The translations under genes and the position numbers were made by a program. The notes under the pieces were generated by a model that was not told where the DNA came from, did not search any database, and saw nothing but the letters and a program-made list of their open reading frames with translations. Shown piece after piece: positions 8,381-15,818 of a stretch of DNA of 64,000 bases. Source of the stretch: Agromyces italicus DSM 16388 (lineage in GTDB: Bacteria; Actinomycetota; Actinomycetes; Actinomycetales; Microbacteriaceae). Location of the stretch: positions 186,001 to 250,000 of the forward strand of contig NZ_ATXF01000004.1 in NCBI RefSeq assembly GCF_000421545.1. The letters are read 5' to 3'. Numbering within the stretch: the first letter of the stretch is position 1; each line of letters begins with the position of its first letter.

Positions 8381-9758
8381 ATCGACGAACGCACGACCGA
8401 GCCCGATCGCATCGACGGAGCGGCCGTCGCGCCGCCGTGGGTACTGGTCGATGTGGGCGAGCGTGCCACGCGAATTCGGCTTCCTCATCCTCACGATGCC
8501 CATCGCCATCACCGGCCTCGTGCTGCTCTCGACGATGTTCTTCACCGGGCTGGGCCTGATCGTGCTCGTCTTCGGCGTCTTCATCCTCGTCGCCTCGCTG
8601 TTCATGGCGCGCGGGTTCGGCGCGCTCGAACTCGTGCGCCTCCGGTGGGCGGGCCGCCCCGAGACGATCCAGCCGGCGTGGGGGCGCGGAGATCGCGAGC
8701 AGGGCTTCTGGCGTGCGACCTTCGCACCGTTCGTCGACGGCCACTACTGGTTGTACCTGCTGCACGGCATGGTCGTGAACCCGATCGTGAGCGTCATCAG
8801 CTGGAGCATCACGATCGCGTGGACCTCGGCAGCGCTCGGCGGCACGACGGGGTGGATCTGGCAGCGCTACCTTCCCGACGGTCGCGGTGACGACGACTTC
8901 TGGCTCCACGACGTCGTGACGGACTTCGTGTTCCCGGGCAACACGTGGCAGATCGACCCCCGCGTCGGCGAGGCCGTGTTCGAGTTCGTCGTCGGGGTCA
9001 TCTTCCTCTCGACCCTGCCGCTCGTCTTCCGCGGCCTCACGGTGCTGCACGACGTCATCGCTCGCGGAATGCTCGGCGCGTGGCGTTCGGAGGCGCTCGA
9101 GCGCGAGGTCGTTCAGCTGGCCGCTTCGCGGGGCGCGGCGGTGCAGGCCGAGGATGCCTCGCTGCGGCGTCTCGAGCGCGACATCCACGACGGCCCCCAG
9201 CAGCGACTCGTGCGCCTCCAGATGGACCTCGCCGCGATCGAACGCAAGCTCGAGCGCGACCCCGAGTCGGCGCGCGAACTGCTCGGCGAGGCGCGCGACC
9301 AGGCCCGTGAGACCCTCGACGAGCTGCGTGCACTCTCGCGGGGCTTCGCCCCGCCCATCCTGCAGGACCGCGGTCTCGCGGTCGGACTGCGCTCGCTCGC
9401 GTCGCGCAGCCCCGTCCCGGTCGAGGTCGAGATCGCACTGCCGGATGCCTCGCTGCCCGCGCCGATCGAACGCAACGCCTACTTCGTGGTCGCCGAGCTG
9501 CTCACGAATGCGGCGAAGCATGCCGAGGCCACGGGCGTGCGTCTCGTCGTGTCGACGCGCGACACCGGCGAGGCGGGGCACTGGCTCGACCTCTGGGTGA
9601 CCGATAACGGGCGTGGCGGCGCATCGACGCTGCCGGGTCACGGGCTCGCGGGGCTCGCCGATCGTGTGCAGGGCCTGCAAGGAGTCTTCGTCGTCGACAG
9701 TCCCGTCGGCGGACCGACGTCGATCGGGGCGCACATCCCGTACACGCCGGTGGCGTAG
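8370..9758 (+). CDS. Sensor histidine kinase (NarL-type partner)
   Basis: The 462-residue membrane kinase has an N-terminal sensor domain with four predicted membrane segments (around 35-75, 135-160 and 205-230). A HisKA_3 dimerisation domain follows with the phospho-acceptor in ERDIHDGPQQRL, then an HATPase with N-box ELLTNAAKHA, VTDNGRGG and GHGLAGLADRV. Translation is coupled to the multicopper oxidase gene (11-bp overlap, GGAGGAACCAACC before ATG). The cognate regulator follows after a block of direct repeats. The signal is not apparent; copper or redox stress is a guess from context. Confidence 0.92.
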   Translation: MSTESTNARPSPIASTERPSRRRGYWSMWASVPREFGFLILTMPIAITGLVLLSTMFFTGLGLIVLVFGVFILVASLFMARGFGALELVRLRWAGRPETIQPAWGRGDREQGFWRATFAPFVDGHYWLYLLHGMVVNPIVSVISWSITIAWTSAALGGTTGWIWQRYLPDGRGDDDFWLHDVVTDFVFPGNTWQIDPRVGEAVFEFVVGVIFLSTLPLVFRGLTVLHDVIARGMLGAWRSEALEREVVQLAASRGAAVQAEDASLRRLERDIHDGPQQRLVRLQMDLAAIERKLERDPESARELLGEARDQARETLDELRALSRGFAPPILQDRGLAVGLRSLASRSPVPVEVEIALPDASLPAPIERNAYFVVAELLTNAAKHAEATGVRLVVSTRDTGEAGHWLDLWVTDNGRGGASTLPGHGLAGLADRVQGLQGVFVVDSPVGGPTSIGAHIPYTPVA

Positions 9759-9760
9759 AT

Positions 9761-9895
9761 CCGTGGGTTGAGGAGCGCCCGACGGGGGAGGACGCGTCTC
9801 GAAACCCGTGGGTTGAGGAGCGCCCGACGGGGGAGGACGCGTCTCGAAACCCGTGGGTTGAGGAGCGCCCGACGGGGGAGGACGCGTCTCGAAAC
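9761..9895. repeat. Three tandem copies of a 45-bp repeat
   Basis: A 45-bp unit starting CCGTGGGTTGAGGAGCGCCC and ending GGACGCGTCTCGAAAC occurs three times with no spacer at 9761, 9806 and 9851, and the copies are identical. An inverted GGTTTCGAGAG follows at about 9913, complementary to the end of each unit. The array separates the kinase from its regulator. Confidence 0.95.
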
Positions 9896-9953
9896 CATCC
9901 GTCGGCGCACACGGTTTCGAGAGGCATCCGCACCCCGTCGATAGTGTGAGGGC

Positions 9954-10613
9954 ATGACCGACCGTGCCCGGCCTCTCCGAATCGTGCTCGCCGAAGACTC
10001 GGTGCTCCTCCGCGAGGGCCTCGTGCGCCTCTTCGACGAGGCGGGATTCGAGACGGTGGCCGCGTACGGCGAGGCCGACTCGCTGCTCGCCGCGATCGAT
10101 GAGACCGACCCCGACCTCGCGGTGCTCGATGTGCGCATGCCGCCGACCTTCCGCGATGAGGGCGTGCGCGCCGCGATCGAGCTTCGCCGTCGGCGTCCGA
10201 AGCTCGGGGTGCTGCTGCTCAGCCAGTACGTCGAGGGCACGTACGCCCACGAACTGCTCTCCTCGGGGGAGGGGGGCATGGGCTACCTCCTGAAAGATCG
10301 GGTCGTCTCGCTCGACGAGCTCGAAGACGCGGTCGCACGGGTGAGCGAGGGCGGCACCGTGCTCGATCCGCAGGTCGTGCGCGAACTGCTCTCGCGGCGC
10401 AGCGATCCGCTGGCCTCGCTCACGCCTCGCGAACGCGAGGTCATGGAGCTCATGGCCGAGGGGCGCACGAACGCCGGCATCGCGAAGCAGTTGTTCATCG
10501 GGGTCGGCGCGGTCGAGAAGAACGTCACCTCGATCTTCCAGAAACTGGGCCTCGAAGACTCGGGCACCGATCACCGTCGGGTGCTCGCCGTTCTCACCTG
10601 GCTGCAGCGCTGA
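9954..10613 (+). CDS. LuxR/NarL-family response regulator
   Basis: Partner of the upstream histidine kinase. The receiver domain occupies about 1-130 with the acidic pocket AEDS and the phospho-acceptor Asp59 in VLDVRMPP. The C-terminal LuxR helix-turn-helix starts LTPREREVMELMAEG and ends VEKNVTSIFQKL. 219 residues, standard length. TAGTGT lies 6 nt before the ATG, so the gene appears to have its own leaderless promoter just after the repeat array rather than depending only on read-through from the kinase. Confidence 0.93.
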   Translation: MTDRARPLRIVLAEDSVLLREGLVRLFDEAGFETVAAYGEADSLLAAIDETDPDLAVLDVRMPPTFRDEGVRAAIELRRRRPKLGVLLLSQYVEGTYAHELLSSGEGGMGYLLKDRVVSLDELEDAVARVSEGGTVLDPQVVRELLSRRSDPLASLTPREREVMELMAEGRTNAGIAKQLFIGVGAVEKNVTSIFQKLGLEDSGTDHRRVLAVLTWLQR

Positions 10614-10643
10614 CCGCTGGTCGAGCCCGGTTCGGCGAATCGC

Positions 10644-11330
10644 TCAGCGAAGCGGCGAATGTGCGTCGAGCGTCCCGCGGTAGCTGCGGTAGCCGCGCAC
10701 CATCCACACGACGAACTGCGCGATGGCGATGACCGTTCCGGCCGCGATCGCCCATCCGAGCGAGGCGCTGAGTGCGAAGACCACGGCGCCGACGAACATG
10801 CCGACGAGCGCGGTGTTCACGACGAGCATGACCATCATCGAACTCGCGAACACCTGAGAACGATCGCGAGTCGCGAAGGGGAAGTTGGTGATCTTCGCCC
10901 CGGTCTCGTCGTCGGTGGTCCCGGTCAGGAAGTACCGGGCGATCCCCGGGTCGAGATCGAGGTAGGCGCGCCGCAGACGGTTCATCGCGAGCACGTAGAC
11001 GAGATCCTCGGCCGCGGTGTTGAACGCCCGCAGTTGTGTGATCACCCCCAGCAGCACGAGCAGGGCGAGCACGCCGATCGCGGCCACGCCGAACCAGCCG
11101 CGGAAGCCGGTCGCGTTGCCGAGCACGCCGAGCGAGACGAGGCCTGCCGACACGAGGGTGAGGAAGATCGCGATGCGCGTGAGTACCTCGCTCTGCGTGG
11201 TGCTCCTCGACGCGAGCAGGCTCCAGTGCTCGGTCGCGAGCATCTGGGTGCGCAGCGCCTTCTGCGCATCGCTCAACGATGCGGTGTCACCGCGGTCGGG
11301 CGGTTCGTGGCCCGGAACGACGGTCGCCAT
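10644..11330 (-). CDS. Four-TM membrane protein of unknown function
   Basis: The 228-residue protein has a soluble N-terminus (MATVVPGHEPPDRG...) and four hydrophobic segments in two pairs: RIAIFLTLVSAGLVSLGV, AAIGVLALLVLLGVI, MVMLVVNTALVGMFVGAVV and AIAAGTVIAIAQFVVW. Between the pairs is a soluble helix with LVYVLAMNRLRRAYLDLDPGI. I do not recognise a named family. The ATG at 11330 is preferred; a GTG at 11345 is the alternative, and neither has a good ribosome site. It lies 24 nt after the hydrolase gene, so both are probably one transcript. Confidence 0.75.
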   Translation of the reverse strand: MATVVPGHEPPDRGDTASLSDAQKALRTQMLATEHWSLLASRSTTQSEVLTRIAIFLTLVSAGLVSLGVLGNATGFRGWFGVAAIGVLALLVLLGVITQLRAFNTAAEDLVYVLAMNRLRRAYLDLDPGIARYFLTGTTDDETGAKITNFPFATRDRSQVFASSMMVMLVVNTALVGMFVGAVVFALSASLGWAIAAGTVIAIAQFVVWMVRGYRSYRGTLDAHSPLR

Positions 11331-11354
11331 GTCCGCATTGTGCACCCGCGCCGA

Positions 11355-12323
11355 TCAACCCGCCATCCTCGGCCCGCCACCCTCAGCCGCCGGCGGGCGG
11401 TGCCCGCCGCGGTGCAGCTCGACGACCCTCGTAGCGCCGGGCGAATCAACGTCGTCGGTGATCGGCTCATCGGCCATGAATCGGCGGATGATGTGCGCGA
11501 GCTCGCCCGGATGGCTGAAGTTGATGGCGTGGGCGGCGCCCACCATCACGACGACGGTGACGTCGGTGCCTGCGTGGCGGACGACGTCGTGCACGCGGGC
11601 GGGGTCGGGCATCAACGGGTCGCGGTCACCGATCACGGCGAGGATCGGTGCGGACAGCGACAGGAGTCGTTCGAGCGTCGGGTACCGGGTCAATGCGCCG
11701 AACATCTTGACCGTGCTCGCGACGCCGAACTTCAGGTAGTCGGGCGCGGCGACGCGGACCATCCGCTTCGGTTCGCGTCCGCCGTCGCGCGCGAGTTGGG
11801 CCATCGCACGCACGAGCGGCTGATTGTGGTAGCCGCCGGCGGGGGAGACGAGCATCGCTCGCGCGAGGCGGTCGGGGTGGCGGTGGCCGAACTCGCAGAT
11901 GACCGGGCAGCCCATCGAATTGCCGACGAGGGAGGCCTTCTCGATGCCACGGTCGTCGAGGAACCGGGCGGCCGCGTCGGCGAGCGACGTCAGCGTCAGG
12001 TTCGAGCGCGATCGGCGGGCGCTTCGACCGAACCCGGGCAGGTCGGGAACGAGCGTGTGGAAGTCGTCGGCGAGGAGCTCGGCGGTCGGCAGCAGGTAGT
12101 GGCCGGAGAGCCCGAACCCGTGCAGGTGCATGACCGCCGGGGCGCCGACCGGCGGGGAGGGCGACTCGCGGTAGAAGACATCGAGCCCGTCGACGGTCGT
12201 CCAGCGCTCCGCGAGCGTCGACTGCGGGCGCCGGGGCGTCTTGCGCGCGCGGTGCCGCGTCGAGCCCGCCTCGGCGTGCACCGCATGCGGAGACGGCTCG
12301 GGCCCGGATGCATCCGCCGTCAT
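11355..12323 (-). CDS. Alpha/beta fold hydrolase
   Basis: The 322-residue product carries the hydrolase landmarks: oxyanion region HLHGFGLSG, nucleophile elbow GNSMG, acid in IGDRDPLMPD and catalytic His in VGAAHAINF. The N-terminal 40 residues are basic and low in complexity. The substrate cannot be deduced. It is the first gene of a probable two-gene operon with the downstream membrane protein. Confidence 0.88.
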   Translation of the reverse strand: MTADASGPEPSPHAVHAEAGSTRHRARKTPRRPQSTLAERWTTVDGLDVFYRESPSPPVGAPAVMHLHGFGLSGHYLLPTAELLADDFHTLVPDLPGFGRSARRSRSNLTLTSLADAAARFLDDRGIEKASLVGNSMGCPVICEFGHRHPDRLARAMLVSPAGGYHNQPLVRAMAQLARDGGREPKRMVRVAAPDYLKFGVASTVKMFGALTRYPTLERLLSLSAPILAVIGDRDPLMPDPARVHDVVRHAGTDVTVVVMVGAAHAINFSHPGELAHIIRRFMADEPITDDVDSPGATRVVELHRGGHRPPAAEGGGPRMAG

Positions 12324-12368
12324 ACCGGCAATTCTGCACCCGGGCCCGTCGGCCCGCCATCGTTTCGT

Positions 12369-12857
12369 CTATTTGACGGCGATGTGCGAGAAGAGGAACC
12401 AGCGGTCCTTGTCGAGGCCTCTCCGGATCTCGATCACGACATCCTGGCTGGCCGGGTCGAGCTCGCCGAGTCCCTCGATCGCGGCGTTGATCTTCTCGGT
12501 CGCGAGGTCGATCTGCGTGACGACGTCGGCGATCGCCTCGTCGTACGGAAGGAATCCGAGCTTCGGATCCTTCGCGCCGCTCTTGGATGCGACGGTGCCG
12601 AGGCGGCCGTCGATCGGCAGTCCGAGGGCGACGACGCGCTCGGCCGCGAGATCCGACCAATCCTGCGCGTGGGCGACGACCTCGTCGAGCAGTTCGTGGA
12701 CGGCGATGAAGTTCGCGCCGCGAACGTGCCAGTGGGCCTGCTTGCCGTTGACGGCGAGCGCCACGAGTTCGTGGACGACGGGGGTCAGGTACTGGGCGAC
12801 GCCTGCGGCGACGTCGGCGTTCGATCCGGTCTTCGGTGCGGTCTGGATGTCGGTCAT
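12369..12857 (-). CDS. dps: Dps family DNA-binding/ferritin-like protein
   Basis: Dodecameric ferroxidase that stores iron and shields DNA during starvation or oxidative stress. The 162-residue sequence has the Dps core: QAHWHVRG with the ferroxidase His, then HELLDEVVAHAQDWSDLAAERV with the inter-subunit Asp/Glu ligands. The ATG at 12857 has GGAAGGTGG at the right distance; the frame is open further upstream but without a site. A -35/-10 pair and an iron-box-like sequence lie upstream. Confidence 0.93.
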   Translation of the reverse strand: MTDIQTAPKTGSNADVAAGVAQYLTPVVHELVALAVNGKQAHWHVRGANFIAVHELLDEVVAHAQDWSDLAAERVVALGLPIDGRLGTVASKSGAKDPKLGFLPYDEAIADVVTQIDLATEKINAAIEGLGELDPASQDVVIEIRRGLDKDRWFLFSHIAVK

Positions 12858-12891
12858 CGTGTCCACCTTCCCTGGAGTGATGTCTTCTTCA

Positions 12892-12941
12892 ACGCTACGC
12901 AGATGCCCGGGTATTTCAAGCAAGGGAAGGCAAGGCTGACC
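12892..12941 (-). promoter_or_regulatory. dps promoter with a DtxR/IdeR-like iron box
   Basis: On the minus strand TTGAAA (12919-12914) and TAGCGT (12897-12892) are 16 bp apart, a good sigma-A type promoter. Just upstream, AGGCAAGGCTGACC (12928-12941, plus strand) agrees with 12 of 14 positions of the DtxR/IdeR core AGGTWAGSCTWACC. Iron control of dps would be sensible. Binding is inferred from sequence only. Confidence 0.5.
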
Positions 12942-13024
12942 GGGCTCGACTCCGCGCGTCATGCTTCCCCGGCGGCACGGCGAACCGATAGTTTGTGGTC
13001 AATCCGATCGAGAGGCGCTGCGCT

Positions 13025-13420
13025 ATGACTTTCCTTGCCACCATCTGGGACTGGTTCTGGTTCCTGTTCTGGATCTACGTGTACCTCGCGTACCTGTTCG
13101 CATTGGTCTACATCGTCATCGACATCTTCCGCGACCGCACGCTGAACGGGTGGCTCAAGGCGGTCTGGCTGATCTTCCTGGTATTCGTGCCCTTCATCAC
13201 CGCGCTCGTCTACCTGATCGCGCGCGGCGGCGGCATGGCCGAACGCTCGGCGCGCAAGCAGAAGGAGTCCCAGGAGTACAGCGAGGAATACATCCGTTCG
13301 GTCTCGTTCGCGAGCCCGATGGACGAGATCGCCAAGGCGAAGGCGCTGCTCGATGCCGGCACCATCACGCAGGGCGAGTTCGACGCGCTGAAGAACAAGG
13401 CGCTCGGCAACAAGTACTGA
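13025..13420 (+). CDS. SHOCT-domain membrane protein
   Basis: The 131-residue protein has two membrane segments: IWDWFWFLFWIYVYLAYLF through YIVIDIF, and VWLIFLVFVPFITALVYLI, resembling the PLDc_N domain. The C-terminal SHOCT motif is EIAKAKALLDAGTITQGEFDALKNKAL. Such proteins are common in actinobacteria and their function is unknown. The start at 13025 has GAGAGG upstream; a GTG at 12995 is less likely. The gene is followed by a terminator and then by the left end of the integrated island. Confidence 0.88.
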   Translation: MTFLATIWDWFWFLFWIYVYLAYLFALVYIVIDIFRDRTLNGWLKAVWLIFLVFVPFITALVYLIARGGGMAERSARKQKESQEYSEEYIRSVSFASPMDEIAKAKALLDAGTITQGEFDALKNKALGNKY

Positions 13421-13480
13421 GGCGGTGGGGGCGGCGCAACTGCGCCGCCGCTGCCGCAGGAGCTGCTCGGCTCATGCGAA

Positions 13481-13509
13481 GACGGCCCGCGACATTGTCG
13501 CGGGCCGTC
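13481..13509 (+). terminator. Rho-independent terminator after the SHOCT gene
   Basis: GACGGCCCGCGAC and GTCGCGGGCCGTC form a perfect 13-bp stem with loop ATT, followed by CTCAGTTTCTGCTCTT. It closes the transcription unit just before the island. Confidence 0.85.
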
Positions 13510-13526
13510 TCAGTTTCTGCTCTTCG

Positions 13527-13569
13527 GAGGGGATGACGGGAATCGAACCCGCGTGATCAGTTTGGAAGA
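13527..13569. repeat. attL: 3' part of tRNA-Gly(TCC), 43-bp direct repeat
   Basis: Identical to 20937-20979. It contains the T-arm and anticodon-loop half of tRNA-Gly but breaks off after TTTGGAAGA, so it is not a functional tRNA. The sequence to its left gives the tRNA 3' end as CATCCCC-T-CCG, probably the original chromosomal 3' end. Confidence 0.93.
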
Positions 13570-13587
13570 AAGAGGAGACCGTATCGA

Positions 13588-13686
13588 CCTGTTGTGACCT
13601 GTAGCGACTGCCCAGTATCTGCGCGGGGAGGAGGTGCAACCTGTAGCGACCTGTAGTGATTCGTTGTCACGGGTTTGTGACATCGC
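13588..13686. repeat. Candidate integrase arm-type sites at the left end
   Basis: The 10-mer CCTGTWGYGA occurs as two tandem pairs, 13588-13607 and 13640-13659, with pair starts 52 bp apart (about five helical turns). GTGACATCGC at 13677-13686 is matched exactly at 20877-20886 near the other end, and a further GTGACAT is at 20856. Repeats next to att sites are typical of integrase/excisionase arm sites. The role is inferred. Confidence 0.55.
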
Positions 13687-14003
13687 CGTGACACGGGGCC
13701 CAGCGATTGCACTGTGCAAACAACCCCCCCCACCCGGGCCGACTCGTCGCGCGCTTCCGCCCGTGTTACGACAGCCGCCTCTGTACGCGACCGCACTCTG
13801 AGAAATCGCGACCCTGAGCCGCTCTCGACCCCGAGCCCGTAGGCGCCCCGCTGAGCGCCGAACGGAGCCCGCAGGTAGTTGCGGGTGCTCGCGCTCTGAA
13901 AACGCCGGAGAATCGCGCCCGCGGGCCCAATGGGACGTTTGGCGCGCAGGGAAGGCATTTGTAGGAATCCACAGCGGCCAAGGCGAGTAGCGCACGTGTC
14001 AAG

Positions 14004-14033
14004 TTGTGCCGGAAATCAATTGCTGCGTAAGGT
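14004..14033 (+). promoter_or_regulatory. Promoter of the TerS-like gene
   Basis: TTGTGC (14004-14009) and TAAGGT (14028-14033) are 18 bp apart. The -10 ends 6 nt before the GTG at 14040, so the message is probably leaderless. Confidence 0.55.
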
Positions 14034-14039
14034 GAAATC

Positions 14040-14591
14040 GTGATGAATGCCAATTCGCTGCCAATGCGTAGTACGCGATCCAAGCGTGCGGTGGCTGCCG
14101 ACGCTGCGCGGCGCGCGATGCAGGCGTGGACTCACCGAGTGAACGGCTCGACGTGGGGCGAGGTCGCCGAGATCGTCGGCTATCACGATGCGGCCACGGC
14201 GCTCCGGGCCGTCAAGAACTACTTCGCGACGCTGCCCGAGCCGAACGCCCCCGAGTTGCGCGGCCTCTGGCGCGGACGCCTCGAGGCCCTCTGGTGGCAA
14301 GCCGCGATCGACGTCGCCGAGCAGCGACCCGGCGCTCTCAGGGCAGGCGTCGCGATCGCGCAGCGCGCAGCCGCTCTCGACGGTCTCGACGCACCGACCC
14401 GGCTCGAGCTGACCGACCCGACCGGGCAGGAATTCGCCCGCATGCTCGCCCTCGTCGCGCAGGCGTCGGGCGTCAACGCGCCGATCGAGGCCGACCCGCT
14501 CGAACTCGAGGCGCAGGGCGACGACGACGAGCTGCTCGAGGGCGACTGGGGCGAGCCCGTCGACGACGAAGAGGATTCCGACGAACACTAG
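14040..14591 (+). CDS. TerS-like helix-turn-helix protein (putative small terminase)
   Basis: The 183-residue protein begins with a basic stretch and a helix-turn-helix (AMQAWTHRVNGSTWGEVAEIVGYHDAATALRAVKNYF). A helical segment with ARLEALW-like pattern follows (RGRLEALWWQAAIDVAEQRP, GVAIAQRAAALDGLDAP), and the tail is very acidic. This order (HTH, 'LR..E..RLEAL', 'V..A...IA.R.A.LDGLD') matches proteins next to the large terminase in many actinophages, annotated as small terminase or HTH protein. No large terminase lies in the island. The gene converges on the leftward operon. The GTG start at 14040 is supported by the leaderless promoter; ATG at 14043 is the alternative. Confidence 0.6.
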   Translation: MMNANSLPMRSTRSKRAVAADAARRAMQAWTHRVNGSTWGEVAEIVGYHDAATALRAVKNYFATLPEPNAPELRGLWRGRLEALWWQAAIDVAEQRPGALRAGVAIAQRAAALDGLDAPTRLELTDPTGQEFARMLALVAQASGVNAPIEADPLELEAQGDDDELLEGDWGEPVDDEEDSDEH

Positions 14592-14611
14592 GCGGTAGCC
14601 GTCGGGATACG

Positions 14612-14656
14612 ACGAACGCCCCCTACCCGACTGGAACCGGGCAAGGGGGCGTTCGT
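14612..14656. terminator. Bidirectional terminator between the TerS-like gene and the leftward operon
   Basis: ACGAACGCCCCCT and AGGGGGCGTTCGT form a 13-bp stem, with an inner CCCG/CGGG pairing in the loop. It lies between two convergent stop codons and can serve both strands. Confidence 0.8.
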
Positions 14657-14664
14657 GTTGTGGC

Positions 14665-14838
14665 TCAGGACTCGAGCGCGAGCCGCTCGGCCTCGAATCG
14701 CATCAGCACGACGTCGGCGACCTCGGCGAAGCTCATACCGTCGCCGAGCATCATCTCGACACTGCGGCGGATCGCCTCGGGCGCATCCCCGGCGAGGTCG
14801 AGAAGGTGGTCGAGCCCCGCCCGCTGCTGCACGGTCAC
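14665..14838 (-). CDS. Small hypothetical protein, last gene of the island operon
   Basis: 57 residues, mostly helical: LDHLLDLAGDAPEAIRRSVEMMLGDG followed by FAEVADVVLMRFEAERL. The GTG start at 14838 overlaps the previous stop as GTGA; an in-frame GTG at 14847 is also possible. No family is recognised. The gene ends just before the bidirectional terminator. Confidence 0.6.
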   Translation of the reverse strand: MTVQQRAGLDHLLDLAGDAPEAIRRSVEMMLGDGMSFAEVADVVLMRFEAERLALES

Positions 14839-15818
14839 GATGCCCACGACTCCGACACGAACGGGTTGCGCGCGACCTCCTCGGCGACCTGCTCGGCGCG
14901 AGCGGCCCGCAGTTCGTCGCGCTCGCGTTCCGCCTTCGCCGCGAGGCGCTCGGCCTGCTCGTCGAGGGGCGCGTACTTCGGGAACTCGGCCCAGACTCGC
15001 TCACGAACGGCCGCGAGCTGCTCGGGCCGGAATGACCACGCGTCGCGCTTCGCGTCGCGCTCGTCGTCGCCGAGCACTTCGACCGCGAGTCGGATACCGA
15101 AGGCGCCGTAGGGTCGCGCCGACCCGTTGAATCCGGCGAGCGATCGCAGCCCGACCCTGAATCGGATCTCGTCGATGTCGAAGGGCTTGCCGGCCTGCTC
15201 CCAGTGCGTCGCGCACGAGCCGCAGAAGCTCGCGGGGCCACCCGACGACCACCTGAGCGGGCTCGTCGACCATCGCGTGCTGTGCGAGGCGCCGCAGGCC
15301 GCACACGGCCCCGTGGAGCACCGCGCGCCCCGGCTTCGGGCGAGCACCTTCTTCGCGGCATCGGCGAGTGCGGCACGGTCGACGTGCTGCCATGCCCGCC
15401 CGGGCGCGTCGCGGGCATCGGGGCCGAAGAACTGCCGCGACGCGAGCAGCGCCCGCCTGACGGTGCCGACGTATCTCGCCGCGATCGCCTCGGCTTCGCC
15501 GTCGGTGAGGTCGTCGCGATCGAGCAGCACCTTGACAGCTGTCGTGCCGGTCGTCGGGCAGGCGTCGTGACGGCGCTGCCAGCGGAGCACCGGAGTGAGC
15601 CCCCGGGCCTTCCGGTCGACATCGGCGCGGTCGTGATCGACGTGCGCGGAGTTGCTCCAGGCGTCGCCCCGCCCCGGAGCGCCCTCCGGGGCCGTGATGC
15701 CATCGCCAGCGCCCACAGGCGCCCCGCAGGCGGCACAGAGCGCCTCGGGCAGGTCGCGGAGCCGATCGAGAACTTCGCGGCTCTTCTGGGGCATCTGGCG
15801 GCTGCTCCGCGGGCTCAT
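14835..15818 (-). CDS. Cysteine-rich (zinc-binding) hypothetical protein of the island
   Basis: 327 residues with three CxxC knuckles (LCAACGAP near 27-32, PCAACGAS and FCGSCATH in the middle) that could form zinc ribbons. A region with EIRFRVGLRSLAGFNGSARPYG follows, and the C-terminal 60 residues are charged and helical (DEQAERLAAKAERERDELRA), a likely coiled coil. The ATG at 15818 overlaps the preceding stop (ATGA). No family is recognised. Its place behind replication genes suggests nucleic-acid binding, which is only a guess. Confidence 0.65.
   Translation of the reverse strand: MSPRSSRQMPQKSREVLDRLRDLPEALCAACGAPVGAGDGITAPEGAPGRGDAWSNSAHVDHDRADVDRKARGLTPVLRWQRRHDACPTTGTTAVKVLLDRDDLTDGEAEAIAARYVGTVRRALLASRQFFGPDARDAPGRAWQHVDRAALADAAKKVLARSRGARCSTGPCAACGASHSTRWSTSPLRWSSGGPASFCGSCATHWEQAGKPFDIDEIRFRVGLRSLAGFNGSARPYGAFGIRLAVEVLGDDERDAKRDAWSFRPEQLAAVRERVWAEFPKYAPLDEQAERLAAKAERERDELRAARAEQVAEEVARNPFVSESWAS

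Larger units (their letters stand above)
13570..14039. other. Non-coding left end of the island
   Basis: I see no credible gene in these 470 bp. The outer part has clustered short repeats (CCTGTWGYGA and GTGACAT), followed by a run of C at about 13730. The inner part is featureless until the promoter of the TerS-like gene at 14004-14033. Confidence 0.6.

Noticed and set aside
9761..9895. CRISPR array
   Set aside because: The 45-bp units are directly contiguous with no spacers and no cas genes nearby. The same applies to the 58-bp array at 33275-33460.
13430..13460. GGCGGCGCAACTGCGCCGCCGC hairpin as a separate regulatory element
   Set aside because: It lies just after the SHOCT stop next to a better terminator at 13481-13509 and is probably a minor stem of the same termination region.
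13527..13569. A second tRNA-Gly gene on the left
   Set aside because: Only the 3' half is present; sequence after TTTGGAAGA does not complete the anticodon stem, D-arm or acceptor. It is the attachment repeat.
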